A stretch of 64,000 nucleotides of DNA from Leucobacter sp. cx-42 (GCF_014529985.1 NZ_JACVMU010000001.1:124001-188000), one strand, 5' to 3'. Positions 9,513 through 20,897 are shown, numbered from the stretch's first letter. The notes: a model not told the origin generated them from the letters alone. Program-made: numbers and translations.

Positions 9513-10856
9513 TTACTCAGCAGCGGGCTTGGGGCGGCTTGCGAACTCCTCGAAGATCGCACGGGGCTCCTGCGTAGCATCGAGCGAAACGATGTCACGG
9601 CCGAGGAAGAAGTGGCTGATCCAGCCACCGAATACACGCCACTTGCGCTCCCAGGTCGGGATTGCGAGGCCGTGGTAGAAGCGGTGTGCGAGCCACGCGA
9701 AGTAGCCCTTCATTGCGAAGTTGCCACCCGACTTGAACACGCCAGTGTTCATGCCGAGGCCTGCAACTGCGCCAGCGTTCTTGTGGTTGTACTCACGTAC
9801 GCCCTCGCCGCGGAGCGAAGCAACGATGTTCTTCGCGAGCAGGCGACCCTGGCGAACTGCGTGCTGTGCGTTCGGAACGCAGAAGCCGCCGGGGCCAGGG
9901 GTCGACGAGATGTCGGGGGTCTGCGAGGTATCGCCTGCGGTCCATGCGCCTGCGACAATCTCGCCCTCTTCGGTGGTGACCTGAAGGGTGGGGCTGCCGA
10001 TGACGTGACCACGTGCGCCGATGGGAAGATCGGTGCCGCGGAGGAACGGACGGGGCATGACGCCTGCGGTCCAGACGATGAGGTCCGACTCGTAGTTCTC
10101 ACCGGTCGAGAGCTGCATGTGGCCGCCCTCAGCCGACTGGAGCTGCGTGTTGAGGTGAATGTCAACACCGCGACGGGTCTGGTCCTGGACTACCCAGTCA
10201 GCAAGCTTCTCGGTGACCTCGGGCATGATGCGGCCCATTGCCTCAACGAGGTGGAACTTGGTCTCGTCGAACGAGATCTCGGGGAAACGACGCAGCAGCG
10301 AGGTTGCGAACGAGCGAAGCTCCGAAACGCTCTCGATGCCAGCGAAACCGCCGCCAACGACGGTGACGGTCAGGAGGCGTGCGCGCTCTGCCGAGTCCTT
10401 GGGAAGCTGAGCTGCGAGGTTGAAGTTGCGAACCATGCGGTCGCGAACGTAGACAGCCTCTTCGATGGTCTTCATGCCGATTGCGTTGTCAGCGATGCCC
10501 GGGATCGGGAAGGTACGCGACACCGAACCGGTGGTGATGACGATCTCGTCGTACTCGAAGTCGTACGCTTCACCGATGTTCGGGGTGATCGTTGCGGTCT
10601 TCGTTGCGTGCGAGATTGCAGTAACCTTGCCCGCGATTTCCTGAGTCTTCTTCAGGTGACGACGGCGAGCGACAACCGCGTGACGCGGCTCGATCGAACC
10701 AGCCGCTACCTCGGGGAGGAAGGGCAGGTATGCCATGTACGGCAGCGGATCGACAATCGCGACCTCAGCTTCACCGGCGCGCAGAAGCCCTTCGAGCTTC
10801 CATGCAGTGTAAAAACCGGCGTAGCCACCGCCAACGATCAGAATCTTCTTCGACAC
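9513..10856 (-). CDS. ndh: Type II NADH dehydrogenase (non-proton-pumping)
   Basis: A 447-residue membrane-associated flavoprotein that passes electrons from NADH to menaquinone. The FAD motif ILIVGGGYAGFYTAW is at the N-terminus, the NAD motif VTVVGGGFAGIES is near residue 165, and VWTAGVMP and AGDTSQTP contact FAD. A C-terminal amphipathic segment (about residues 385-430) should anchor it to the membrane. The start codon is GTG behind an AGGAG site. Confidence 0.93.
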   Translation of the reverse strand: MSKKILIVGGGYAGFYTAWKLEGLLRAGEAEVAIVDPLPYMAYLPFLPEVAAGSIEPRHAVVARRRHLKKTQEIAGKVTAISHATKTATITPNIGEAYDFEYDEIVITTGSVSRTFPIPGIADNAIGMKTIEEAVYVRDRMVRNFNLAAQLPKDSAERARLLTVTVVGGGFAGIESVSELRSFATSLLRRFPEISFDETKFHLVEAMGRIMPEVTEKLADWVVQDQTRRGVDIHLNTQLQSAEGGHMQLSTGENYESDLIVWTAGVMPRPFLRGTDLPIGARGHVIGSPTLQVTTEEGEIVAGAWTAGDTSQTPDISSTPGPGGFCVPNAQHAVRQGRLLAKNIVASLRGEGVREYNHKNAGAVAGLGMNTGVFKSGGNFAMKGYFAWLAHRFYHGLAIPTWERKWRVFGGWISHFFLGRDIVSLDATQEPRAIFEEFASRPKPAAE

Positions 10857-10891
10857 GAAGCAGTCTCCTTGATGCTGTGAGCACGTTCACA

Positions 10892-10939
10892 CCCGCGCTC
10901 TCACGCGGGCAATTTATCCAGACGAAGCGGGCGCAATAA
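10892..10939 (-). promoter_or_regulatory. Candidate ndh promoter and leader hairpin
   Basis: TTATTG (10934-10939) and TAAATT (10911-10916) are spaced by 17 bases and could form -35/-10 boxes. A 6-bp hairpin (10892-10909, arms CCCGCG/CGCGGG) follows close to the expected transcript start. The whole 10857-11084 gap is AT-rich for this genome and holds a perfect palindrome CCGCAAT-T-ATTGCGG at 11052-11066. Pattern-based only. Confidence 0.35.
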
Positions 10940-11084
10940 TACGCCCAACACATTCAACTGTACCCGGAAAAATACACAGAGGAGCGTATTCCTCAGAATT
11001 ACTGGGGAAAACGGACGATTCTGCGAAATTAATACCCGGATACAGTCGTTTCCGCAATTATTGCGGCGGGAATTCGATCGCGTG

Positions 11085-11567
11085 TTAGTGCGAGATACCC
11101 GAGCGTTCAAGAGCGAGATCACCGATGGGGTTAACACCGGGGCCAGCAGCGAGCGCGTGACCCATCAGTGCGTGCAAGCACTTCACACGAACGGGCATAC
11201 CGCCGGAGCTGATGCCTGCGATTTCGGGAACTTCACCGATGCTGTCGCGATCCGCCACGAACTGCTCGTGCGCACGCTGGTACGCAGCGCGCAGCTCCTC
11301 GTCATCTGCAAGCATCTCGTTGTACTCGTTCATCACGCCAGCAGCTTCGAGGCGCGATGCAGCCGCAACGATCTCTGGGTGGCACAGGTAGTAGAAGGTC
11401 GGGAACGGCGAGCCATCAGGCAGGCGCGGCGAGGTCGCAACGACAGCGGGCGTGCCGTCTGCCGTACGTGCAGCGATTCCGACAACGCCACGTGCCTCGC
11501 GGCCGAGCTGCTCGCTGACGATCGCGATTTCTTCAGCGGTGGGAGCTTCGTAAGGGGGGCGAGGCAT
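11085..11567 (-). CDS. DUF501 domain-containing protein
   Basis: A 160-residue cytoplasmic protein of a family of unknown function found next to eno and ftsB across actinobacteria (Rv1025 position). Recognisable pieces are SPRLPDGSPFPTFYYLCHP and the Cys/His segment GMPVRVKCLHALMGHALA near the C-terminus. I chose the ATG of MPRPPYEAPT, because an AGGAG site sits in front of it; an in-frame ATG seven codons upstream has no such site. The usual downstream ppx gene is absent here and ndh follows instead. Confidence 0.85.
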   Translation of the reverse strand: MPRPPYEAPTAEEIAIVSEQLGREARGVVGIAARTADGTPAVVATSPRLPDGSPFPTFYYLCHPEIVAAASRLEAAGVMNEYNEMLADDEELRAAYQRAHEQFVADRDSIGEVPEIAGISSGGMPVRVKCLHALMGHALAAGPGVNPIGDLALERSGISH

Positions 11568-11639
11568 GTGGCTTCTCCTGTGTCTCAAAATCTTTGGGCG
11601 AACCGAGGTTCGCGGGTGCGTCGGGTAAGGCGCGCGACC

Positions 11640-12131
11640 TTACTCGGCGGGGGTTTCTGCGGCTGGCACTTCTGCAGCGGGAGCTTCTTCAGCAGCAGCG
11701 GCCTTGTCTGGGTGCTCAGACATGCCTGCGATGAGGAACGTGGCGCCGAATTCGCGCGCCCAGTTCGTCTCGGTTTCCGTGAGCGTCGACTCGGTTTCTT
11801 CGTCTGACTCTGCGGGGATGAGCACGTCATCGATCACGCTCAGCTGGGTCTCCCCCGGCATCACATACAGCAGGCGGTCTCGCGCCTGCGAACGGACGTA
11901 CGCCGGGTCCTTCCAGCGTGCACGCTCAGCGTCGATCTCCTCGACAGCTGCGCGGTGCTCCTCAACACTTGTACGCAGCTGTGAGAGTTCTCGCTGCTGC
12001 TGCACAAACGTCGAAATGTTCGGGCTCAGCATCAACGCGCCAAGCACCAAGACAACAACGGCGAGCACGGTGACACCGCTCACACGCAGACTCGACACCC
12101 AAGCCGAAAAATCTGCGGTCCAGCGCTTCAC
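11640..12131 (-). CDS. FtsB/DivIC-family septum formation protein
   Basis: One transmembrane helix (about residues 17-37) is followed by a coiled coil (about 40-75, QQQRELSQLRTSVEEHRAAV) and the family signature WKDPAYVRSQARDRLLYVMPGE. This is the DivIC/FtsB layout, a divisome protein that bridges FtsL and FtsQ outside the membrane. The last about 50 residues form an acidic, Ala/Glu-rich tail beyond the usual domain. It lies between eno and DUF501, as in M. tuberculosis (Rv1024). Confidence 0.9.
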   Translation of the reverse strand: MKRWTADFSAWVSSLRVSGVTVLAVVVLVLGALMLSPNISTFVQQQRELSQLRTSVEEHRAAVEEIDAERARWKDPAYVRSQARDRLLYVMPGETQLSVIDDVLIPAESDEETESTLTETETNWAREFGATFLIAGMSEHPDKAAAAEEAPAAEVPAAETPAE

Positions 12132-12156
12132 CGTGCTCGCCCTTATCTAGCGCTAC

Positions 12157-13560
<1,404 letters not shown>

Positions 13561-14871
13561 TTACTCGCCGAGTGAGCGGATCTCGAGTTCGTCGACATTC
13601 GTGACGCCTTGGCGCACGTTTGCCATGCTCGCGAAGCCCTCTTCAACAACCCGCGCGAGCAGCGTCTTCATGTTCTTCTGTCGCTTCTCAAGACGCACAC
13701 GGTGACCGCGTGCGACGAGCTCGCGCTTGAGCGAGACCAGGTCTGCAAACACCACGTCTGCGTCGTAGACGAGCACGAGCGCCTCAGGACCAACCGGCTC
13801 GGGCAGCGAGATGAGATCTACCACGCGCTCAAAGCCGATCGAGAAACCAACCGCCGGCACGTCCTGGCCGAGGAAGCGGCCAACCATACCGTCGTAGCGA
13901 CCGCCGCCACCGACCGAGCTGCCGGAGCCAGGGTGTGCGACCTCGAAGATGGTGCCGGTGTAGTAGCCCATGCCGCGCACGAGTGTCGGGTCGAAGCGAA
14001 CCTCGACACCGGCAGGCAAGCCGCCAGCGAGCGCATCGCCCAGATCAGCAAGGTTGTCGATGCCTGATGCTGCACGTTCGTTGGCTGCGACACCGGGAAG
14101 CACGGCTTCGATGGCGGATCGCGAAAGTGCAATACCATCGCCCTCAAGCGCAGGCTCGACTGCGGACAGCACCGCGCCGATGCGATCTGCAGCGGCTGCA
14201 TCAATCTCGCGAAGCTCTTCGACAACGCCAGTGGCGCCGATCTTGTCGAGCTTGTCGATCGTGATGAGTGCGCGATCGTGCGTCTCTGCCGGGAATCCAC
14301 AGAACTCGAGCAGACCGAACAGGATGCGGCGATCATTCACACGGATGATGCAGCCTTCAAGACCGAGCGCAGCGAGCGCCTGCGAGGTTGCGGTCACGAG
14401 TTCAATCTCTGCGAGCTGACCTGCCTCACCGATGATGTCGATGTCTGCCTGCACGAACTGCCGGTAGCGACCCTTCTGCGGGCGCTCTGCACGCCAGACC
14501 GGAGCGATCTGGATCGAGCGGAACACCGGGGGAAGCTCAGCACGGTGGCTCGCGTAGAAACGCGTGAGCGGGACAGTGAGGTCGAAGCGCATGCCAAGAT
14601 CAGCGAGCTGATCGGGGTCGCCAGCCTCTGCGGCTGCGGCGAGCGCTTCAGGCTTGATGGCGCGCTTCATGATCGAGAAGCTGAGCTTCTCGTTGTCGCC
14701 ACCAAGGCCGGCGTGCAGGCGCGCCCAGTCTTCCATCACGGGCGTTTCGATCTCGTCGAAGCCGTGGGCTCGATACACGCCCTTGATAACGCTGAGCGCG
14801 TGCTCGCGTCGGGCCTTATCGGTGGGGAGGAAGTCGCGCATGCCGCGCGGGGGGTTCACCTGTGCTGCCAT
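13561..14871 (-). CDS. hisS: Histidyl-tRNA synthetase
   Basis: Class II synthetase of about 436 residues. Motif 1 is around PPRGMRDFLP...E, motif 2 is APVWRAERPQKGRYRQF and the histidine-specific block is VRGMGYYTGTIFEV followed by GGGGRYDGMVGRFLG (motif 3 region). A C-terminal anticodon domain follows from about residue 330. The start could also be the ATG at 14880, three codons earlier; the first has better spacing to a GAAAG site. Much longer forms are unlikely because they would run into the divergent LuxR-type gene. Confidence 0.95.
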   Translation of the reverse strand: MAAQVNPPRGMRDFLPTDKARREHALSVIKGVYRAHGFDEIETPVMEDWARLHAGLGGDNEKLSFSIMKRAIKPEALAAAAEAGDPDQLADLGMRFDLTVPLTRFYASHRAELPPVFRSIQIAPVWRAERPQKGRYRQFVQADIDIIGEAGQLAEIELVTATSQALAALGLEGCIIRVNDRRILFGLLEFCGFPAETHDRALITIDKLDKIGATGVVEELREIDAAAADRIGAVLSAVEPALEGDGIALSRSAIEAVLPGVAANERAASGIDNLADLGDALAGGLPAGVEVRFDPTLVRGMGYYTGTIFEVAHPGSGSSVGGGGRYDGMVGRFLGQDVPAVGFSIGFERVVDLISLPEPVGPEALVLVYDADVVFADLVSLKRELVARGHRVRLEKRQKNMKTLLARVVEEGFASMANVRQGVTNVDELEIRSLGE

Positions 14872-14976
14872 GCCTGCCATTCTTTCACGATCTCGGCTAA
14901 TTCCGTGCACCGCGGGTCTTCCGCCGCCGGGATCCTGGGCGCTAGCATGGAATACCTCCGTAAGTTGGGAGTTCCG

Positions 14977-15828
14977 ATGACGCGACTCACTGATCCCGCC
15001 GCACAGCGCACGCTCGAAGACGCCGTGGCGGCGTTCGCTGACGCTACGCGCTTTCCGATCGCCTTTGGTGGGTACGAACACGACGGTGGCACGACCGTCA
15101 CCGCGGTGACCGGCAACCGGACCCCTGACATTCAGGGCATGCGCGTGCAGCTGCAGCGCGGCCTTGGCGGTCGGGCAATGAGCGAGTTGCGTCCACGCTT
15201 TGCGGTGAACTACGCCGCTGCCCGCAACATCACGCACGACTACGACCCGCAGATTCTCGGCGAGGGTATTGTCACGCTGTTTGCGATGCCGGTCGTCCTT
15301 GGCGAGACCGCACGGGCGGTGCTGTACGGCGGCACCCGCGGCGAAGCACCACCTTCGTCATCGTTCGTACAGGCGGCTGCGTCGGTTGCCGCTGAGCTCG
15401 CTACCGAGATCCGCGTGCAAGATCGAGTCTTGGTGCGGCTCGGCGAGATACGCGAAGGCGACGTTGGGCAGCTCGCACTTCCCGGCCGTGTCCAGGAAGA
15501 CCTTCGTCGTGTACACGCTGATCTGCGCGGACTGTCTTCAGACGTCACGGATCCGCTCTTGCGGGCGCGGCTTGCCGCGATTGAGGCGCAGTTGACCGCG
15601 ATCGGTCGACCACCTGAGATTGGTGAGGCACCGATCCACCTCTCCCGCCGCGAGACCGATGTCGTCGCGCATGCCGCCCTCGGCCACACCAACGCCGAGA
15701 TTGGGCTCGCGCTCGATCTCGCTGAGAGCACGGTCAAGAGCTATCTCAATACGGCGATGGGCAAGCTTGACGCGTCGACCCGGCATGCCGCAGTTGCTGA
15801 GGCCCGCAGGCTCGGGCTTATTCTGTAA
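14977..15828 (+). CDS. LuxR-family transcriptional regulator with GAF-like sensor
   Basis: The C-terminal 60 residues are a LuxR/NarL helix-turn-helix: LSRRETDVVAHAALGHTNAEIG, then LAESTVKSYLNTAMGKL. The N-terminal about 150 residues resemble a GAF-type sensor (a beta-rich stretch, then GEGIVTLFAMPVVLGETARAV), as in actinobacterial helix-turn-helix activators. A GGGAG site precedes the ATG of MTRLTDPAAQ; an in-frame ATG lies at 14947. The ligand is unknown. The 3' end overlaps the convergent mazG by 11 bases. Confidence 0.82.
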   Translation: MTRLTDPAAQRTLEDAVAAFADATRFPIAFGGYEHDGGTTVTAVTGNRTPDIQGMRVQLQRGLGGRAMSELRPRFAVNYAAARNITHDYDPQILGEGIVTLFAMPVVLGETARAVLYGGTRGEAPPSSSFVQAAASVAAELATEIRVQDRVLVRLGEIREGDVGQLALPGRVQEDLRRVHADLRGLSSDVTDPLLRARLAAIEAQLTAIGRPPEIGEAPIHLSRRETDVVAHAALGHTNAEIGLALDLAESTVKSYLNTAMGKLDASTRHAAVAEARRLGLIL

Positions 15829-16516
15829 CACTCTCCCCCGCTGCGGCGAGGCGCTCGGTCGCGAACGAGTTTGTCGCAATGCGCAGGGCTCGGTCCGGAT
15901 CGACGCCTGCCCGGTTCGCCTCACGCACGAGGGCGAGCAGGTCTGCACCGATCTCGGCCTCGCTGCGCTCGCTGGGCGCGGATCCGCCGGCGTCCAACGC
16001 GCCCGCACGCTTGAGGCGTTCGATGACCTTGGCACTGCGGGCGAGGGTCGGCATGCCTGCGGGGATGCCCTCGAGCGCTCCCCGACTGCCACGCGCTTCA
16101 CCGGCGGCGTCCTCTTTCAGGCGCTCCCACTCAGCGTTGAGTTCGTCGACGGACATGTAGCCGCGATCTGCGAAGACGTGCGGGTGACGCGCGATGAGCT
16201 TCGCATTGAGGCCGGCAGCAACCGTGGCGAGGTCATAGCCCTCGCCGTCACGCTCAGCGAGGACAGAGTGGAACAGCACTTGATAGAGCACGTCACCGAG
16301 TTCCGAGGCGACTTCTGCCGCGGGCAGGTCGCGCTCGATCGCGTCGATAAACTCGGCGGTCTCCTCGATGAGGAACGGGGTGAGCGATGCGTGGGTCTGA
16401 TCCGCGTGCCAGGCGCAGCCGCCCGTGTCCACCATGGTCCGCACCGTCTCGTATGCAGCAAGCAATGCATCAACTACATTTGTTGCGTTTGCAGGAGTTT
16501 CTGAGTGAGTCACCAT
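15818..16516 (-). CDS. mazG: MazG-family nucleoside triphosphate pyrophosphohydrolase
   Basis: Cleaves (non-canonical) NTPs to NMP and pyrophosphate, a housecleaning function. The metal-binding helices are clear: FLIEETAEFIDAIE and ELGDVLYQVLFHSVLA, giving ExxE...ExxD. The sequence CAWHADQTHASLTPFLIEE is the canonical MazG N-terminal block. Here 232 residues, shorter than E. coli MazG (two domains), so mostly one catalytic domain plus a helical tail. Start chosen at MVTHSETPA; upstream in-frame codons look non-coding. It sits in the conserved mazG-eno-ftsB neighbourhood, with hisS inserted in between. Confidence 0.9.
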   Translation of the reverse strand: MVTHSETPANATNVVDALLAAYETVRTMVDTGGCAWHADQTHASLTPFLIEETAEFIDAIERDLPAAEVASELGDVLYQVLFHSVLAERDGEGYDLATVAAGLNAKLIARHPHVFADRGYMSVDELNAEWERLKEDAAGEARGSRGALEGIPAGMPTLARSAKVIERLKRAGALDAGGSAPSERSEAEIGADLLALVREANRAGVDPDRALRIATNSFATERLAAAGESVTE

Positions 16517-16649
16517 ACAAAGACTGTATCTCTCCGCTAAAGACAAGAAACCATATTTTTGCGTCCCGTCGCTGGAATCTGCCAGCCCCCTAAGCTGAAT
16601 ACGTACGGCTCCATAACTTATCTGCCGTGCGCTGAAGGGAACTGATTTC

Positions 16650-17177
16650 ATGACTTTTTCGATTCGTCGCACCACCCTCGCGGTCGCAGCAGTAGGTCTC
16701 TCGCTCGGACTCGTCTCGTGTGCAGGCGGCCAGAGCGTCGCCGAGGCGTGCAAGATCGCCGAGGTCACACTGACCGACGCATCGGCTGACCTCGCGACCG
16801 AGTCGCAGTCGTTCATGACCGACGCTGTCGCAGGCAAGGACGTCGACATCAAGGCCGCGTTCGATCCCATGCTTGCATCGCTCAAGGATGCGCAGAGCAA
16901 GATCACCAACGCAGAGGTCAAGGCTCCCCTCGACGACTTCGTGACCGAGTTCGGCGCCGTCACCGACCTCTTTGGCGAGTTCGACTTCTCGATCCTCGCT
17001 GGTCTTGGTGACACGAGCAACCTCGACATGACCGACGCGGCAGCAGTCCAGGAGCTCCAGGACAAGGCAGCCAAGGCGCAGGAGCAGAGCCTCGCGCTCT
17101 CGGAGAAGGTCAACGATCACTCCACGAAGCTGCAGACGGCCGCAGATCAGCTCGCGAAGCTCTGCAACGCAGGCTAA
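16650..17177 (+). CDS. Small secreted lipoprotein of unknown function
   Basis: A basic N-terminus, a hydrophobic core and a LVSC lipobox with Cys at residue 24 mark a lipoprotein. The rest is helical and rich in Ala, Asp and Lys (for example ASLKDAQSKITNAEVKAPL and LQDKAAKAQEQSLALSEKV), so coiled-coil or helix-bundle structure is likely. I do not recognise a named family. It is a single gene with a strong terminator right behind it. Confidence 0.8.
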   Translation: MTFSIRRTTLAVAAVGLSLGLVSCAGGQSVAEACKIAEVTLTDASADLATESQSFMTDAVAGKDVDIKAAFDPMLASLKDAQSKITNAEVKAPLDDFVTEFGAVTDLFGEFDFSILAGLGDTSNLDMTDAAAVQELQDKAAKAQEQSLALSEKVNDHSTKLQTAADQLAKLCNAG

Positions 17178-17191
17178 TTTTTCGGCGCACA

Positions 17192-17237
17192 CGCAGGAGG
17201 CCCGGGACTGATTCACGTCAGTCCCGGGCCTCCTGCG
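17192..17237. terminator. Bidirectional terminator between lipoprotein gene and mfd
   Basis: A perfect 20-bp stem (arms 17192-17211 and 17218-17237) with a 6-base loop lies between two convergent genes. Both flanks have only weak U-tracts, so strength rests on the stem. Confidence 0.8.
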
Positions 17238-17261
17238 TTCCCGGCGTGCGGCGCTCGCGCC

Positions 17262-20200
17262 TTACTTGGCGGGCGCGTCGGCAGGGGGCGGATCCGCCTC
17301 AAGCAGCGTCGCAAAGACGCGACCCGTCCACGCAGCGATGTCGTGCTCGTCGCCAAACTTGCGCTGGCCGACACCCGCAAGCGGGCTCCGCGCAGACGCG
17401 GTTGCCCCGGGCAGCGGGATCTGGAGCAGCTTGGTCGATTCGGTGTACTTGCCATCGGGGTACATGCGACGCATGCGCATCTGGCGCGAGCCGGGCAGCT
17501 CGACGGGCTCGATGCGCAGGGTCGTACCGGCGGCAATGACCTTCGAGAGACCGAGTCGTGCGGCCCGGCGCCGCAGACTCGAGACCGCAGCGAGGCGCTC
17601 GACCTCAACCGGCGGCTTGCCGTACCGGTCGATGAGCTCGTCCATGACGACGCTCACGTGTTCCTCTGGAGCCTGCGGATGCGATGCCGCAGAGAACTTC
17701 TGGTACGCCTCAAGGCGCAAGCGCTCGCTCTCGATATAGTCCTCGGGAATGTGCGCGTCGACAGGCAACTCGAGCACGAGCTCGGTCGGCCCGGTGACGT
17801 CTTCTCCCTTGAACGTGTTCACGGCCTCGCCGATCATACGCAGGTAGAGGTCGAAGCCAACACCGGCGATGTGACCCGACTGTTCGCCGCCGAGCAAGTT
17901 ACCGGCACCGCGCAGCTCGAGGTCCTTGAGCGCGACCTGCATACCCGAGCCGAGCTCGTTGTTCGTCGCGAGCGTTTCGAGTCGCTCGTGCGCGTGCTCG
18001 GTAAGCGGCTTGTCGGGATCGAACAGGAAGTAGGCATAGGCACGCTCGCGGCTACGGCCAACGCGGCCGCGCAACTGGTGCAGCTGACTCAGGCCGTACT
18101 TGTCTGCCTGATCGATGATGATCGTGTTCGCGTTGGCGATATCGAGGCCGGTCTCGACGATGGTCGTCGAAACCAGGACGTCAAACTTGCGCTCCCAGAA
18201 GTCCTGCACGACCTGCTCCAGCTGGTGCTCGGACAGCTTGCCGTGCGCGATCGCGACGCGCGCCTCCGGCACGAGCTCCTGGATCTTCGCTGCCGTGCGG
18301 CCAATCGATGAGACGCGATTGTGTACGAAAAATACTTGGCCCTCGCGCAGCAGCTCGCGGCGAATCGCAGCGGTAATCTGCTTGTCGCTCCGGGGGCCAA
18401 CGAACGTGAGGATCGGATGGCGGTCCTCCGGCGGAGTCGCGAGCGTCGACATTTCACGGATACCGGTCACCGCCATCTCCAGCGTTCGCGGAATCGGCGT
18501 CGCACTCATCGCGAGAATATCGACATTCGTCTTCAGCTTCTTCATCGCGTCTTTGTGCTCGACACCGAAGCGCTGTTCCTCATCAATGATGAGCAAACCA
18601 AGGTCCTTGTAGATGACCTTGTCCGAGAGCAGACGATGCGTACCAACCACGACGTCGACCGTGCCGGCGGCGAGCCCCTCAAGGGTTTCCTTCGCCTCAG
18701 CATCGGTCTGGAAACGGCTGAGCGCACGCAACTGCACGGGGAAACCGGCGAAGCGGTCCTGGAACGTCTCGAAGTGCTGATTCGCAAGCAGCGTCGTGGG
18801 GACGAGCATTGCGACCTGCTTACCGTCCTGCACTGCCTTAAATGCGGCGCGGATCGCGACCTCAGTCTTACCAAACCCAACGTCACCCGCGAGGAGACGA
18901 TCCATGGGGATTGACCGCTCCATGTCGCGCTTCACCTCGTCGATGGTGGTGAGCTGGTCGAGGGTCTCCGCGTAGGGGAATGCTTCTTCCAGCTCGCGCT
19001 GCCACGGAGTGTCAGGCGAGAACGCGAAGCCGGGGGCTGCCATGCGCGCGGAGTAGAGCTTCACGAGTTCAACCGCGATATCGCGGACAGCCTTGCGTGC
19101 CTTCTTCTTTGCGTTCGACCAGTCGCTGCCGCCCATCTTCGAGAGCGCGGGTGCCTCACCACCGACGTAGCGCGAGAGCTGATCGAGCTGATCGGTCGGG
19201 ACGTACAGCTTGTCCTTCGGCATGCCACGCTTCGACGACGCGTATTCGAGCACCAGGTACTCGCGCAGTGCCTTCGTTGCATCGCGGCCAACGCCGCTCG
19301 GCACCATGCGCTGCGTCAGTTCGACGAACTGGCCGATGCCGTGCGTCTCGTGCACGACAAAGTCGCCAGCGACGAGCTTCAGTGGGTCCACGACGTTCTT
19401 CGCACGGCGACGCGGCAGCTTCTGGCTGTTCACCGCGGCGGTGGCGGCGGCACGGCCGAAGAATTCTGCCTCGGTTGCGAACAGCAGCTTCGCTTCGGGG
19501 CTTTCAAAGCCCTGCCACGCGGTGCCGGTCACGAGGTGGACTACGCCAGCCTCGAGCACCTCTGGCAAGGTCTCGACGATCCGCGCCGCCGCACCGGCCT
19601 CGCTCAACAGGTCACGTGCGCGCTCGACCAGACCAATGCCCTGCGCGGCAACAACCGCGCCCCAGCCTTCGCTCAGGCGTTCGCTCAAACGCTGCATCAT
19701 GGCAGCGGTCGGCTCGACGCCAGGAGCCGGGCGCGGAATCAGCGCGCCGTGCACAGCAATCGCAGCATCACTCTCGACGGCACCGCCGAGGTCTTCTGCC
19801 TCGTCTTGCATGAAGGTCGAGATCGTCCACCAGGGGCGACCGATTGATGCAGCACGGAGCTGCTGCATGGTGAGTAGACCAGAGTTATCAGTGTCGACCG
19901 GGGCTTCGCCGCCCGCCGTTGCAGCGTGCCACGCTGCCTCAAGGAACTCGCGGTTCGTCTCAGCAAGACTCACGGCGCGCAACGCGACGCGCTCCGGCGC
20001 CGCGACCACCACTGCGCCGCCTGATGGCAGCAGCTCTGTCAGCGGAATAAGTCCGGGAACGAGGTTCGGGAGCAGGCTCTCCATGCCCTCAACCGCAATG
20101 CCCTGCGCCATCTTCTCGAGCAGTGTCGAGAGGGCAGGGAACTTCGGCAGCAGCTCAGCTGCGCGCACGCGCACCTCATCGGTGAGCAGGAGCTCACGTG

Positions 20201-20897
20201 CCGGCCACAGATCAATGCCGGGCAGCGGATCGCCTGCACTACGCTGATCCGAAACTGCGAAGCGGTGAATCTGATCAACCTCATCGCCGAAGAAATCAAC
20301 GCGGACCGCGTGCTCAGCCGTCGGCGGGAAGACGTCAAGGATGCCGCCGCGCACGGCGAACTCACCTCGACGGGTGACCATGTCGACGCGCGTGTACGCG
20401 TACTGCACGAGTTCTGCAGCGATGATGTCCAGACCGACGGAATCCTGGCCAGCGCGAAGCTCGATCGGCAGTGCGTTACTCAGGTGGGGCGAGATCGGCT
20501 GCAGCGCCGCGCGCACTGAAGCGACGAGAATGACTGGCTGATCCGCGCCCGCTGACTGCAGAACGCGCAAGGCCTCCGAACGCTTGCCAACCGTCTCAGC
20601 CGACGGGCTCAGTCGCTCGTGCGGGAGGGTTTCCCATGCGGGGAACTCGGCAGTGATCGCCTCGGGAACGAGCGATGCCAGTGCGCTCCGCAGCGAGTCG
20701 GCCTCGCGGCTCGTCGCGGCAAGTACCAGCAGGGCTCCGGTGTCGCCAGCAGCGCGGCGCTTACGCAGGAGTCCGGCGAGCAACGGCGCCCGCAATCCCT
20801 CCAGCGCAGAAAACTCGGCGTCGGTCGAGTGCTCCGCAAGCGCGCGCACAAACGAAGGCGATACTTCGAGGAAGCGTTCAATCCCTGCGAGACTCAC
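17262..20897 (-). CDS. mfd: Transcription-repair coupling factor
   Basis: Removes RNA polymerase stalled at lesions and recruits UvrA. At 1211 residues it is full length. The UvrB-like N-terminal region is followed by the RNA polymerase-interaction domain (near LKLVAGDFVVHETHGIG) and an SF2 translocase: Walker A GDVGFGKTEVAIRAAF, DEEQRFG (motif II), MSATPIPRTL (motif III) and QLRGRVGRS (motif VI). The C-terminal TRCF domain follows, with a short extension. The start codon is GTG and overlaps the pth stop by 4 bases (GTGA), so the two are translationally coupled. Confidence 0.96.
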   Translation of the reverse strand: MSLAGIERFLEVSPSFVRALAEHSTDAEFSALEGLRAPLLAGLLRKRRAAGDTGALLVLAATSREADSLRSALASLVPEAITAEFPAWETLPHERLSPSAETVGKRSEALRVLQSAGADQPVILVASVRAALQPISPHLSNALPIELRAGQDSVGLDIIAAELVQYAYTRVDMVTRRGEFAVRGGILDVFPPTAEHAVRVDFFGDEVDQIHRFAVSDQRSAGDPLPGIDLWPARELLLTDEVRVRAAELLPKFPALSTLLEKMAQGIAVEGMESLLPNLVPGLIPLTELLPSGGAVVVAAPERVALRAVSLAETNREFLEAAWHAATAGGEAPVDTDNSGLLTMQQLRAASIGRPWWTISTFMQDEAEDLGGAVESDAAIAVHGALIPRPAPGVEPTAAMMQRLSERLSEGWGAVVAAQGIGLVERARDLLSEAGAAARIVETLPEVLEAGVVHLVTGTAWQGFESPEAKLLFATEAEFFGRAAATAAVNSQKLPRRRAKNVVDPLKLVAGDFVVHETHGIGQFVELTQRMVPSGVGRDATKALREYLVLEYASSKRGMPKDKLYVPTDQLDQLSRYVGGEAPALSKMGGSDWSNAKKKARKAVRDIAVELVKLYSARMAAPGFAFSPDTPWQRELEEAFPYAETLDQLTTIDEVKRDMERSIPMDRLLAGDVGFGKTEVAIRAAFKAVQDGKQVAMLVPTTLLANQHFETFQDRFAGFPVQLRALSRFQTDAEAKETLEGLAAGTVDVVVGTHRLLSDKVIYKDLGLLIIDEEQRFGVEHKDAMKKLKTNVDILAMSATPIPRTLEMAVTGIREMSTLATPPEDRHPILTFVGPRSDKQITAAIRRELLREGQVFFVHNRVSSIGRTAAKIQELVPEARVAIAHGKLSEHQLEQVVQDFWERKFDVLVSTTIVETGLDIANANTIIIDQADKYGLSQLHQLRGRVGRSRERAYAYFLFDPDKPLTEHAHERLETLATNNELGSGMQVALKDLELRGAGNLLGGEQSGHIAGVGFDLYLRMIGEAVNTFKGEDVTGPTELVLELPVDAHIPEDYIESERLRLEAYQKFSAASHPQAPEEHVSVVMDELIDRYGKPPVEVERLAAVSSLRRRAARLGLSKVIAAGTTLRIEPVELPGSRQMRMRRMYPDGKYTESTKLLQIPLPGATASARSPLAGVGQRKFGDEHDIAAWTGRVFATLLEADPPPADAPAK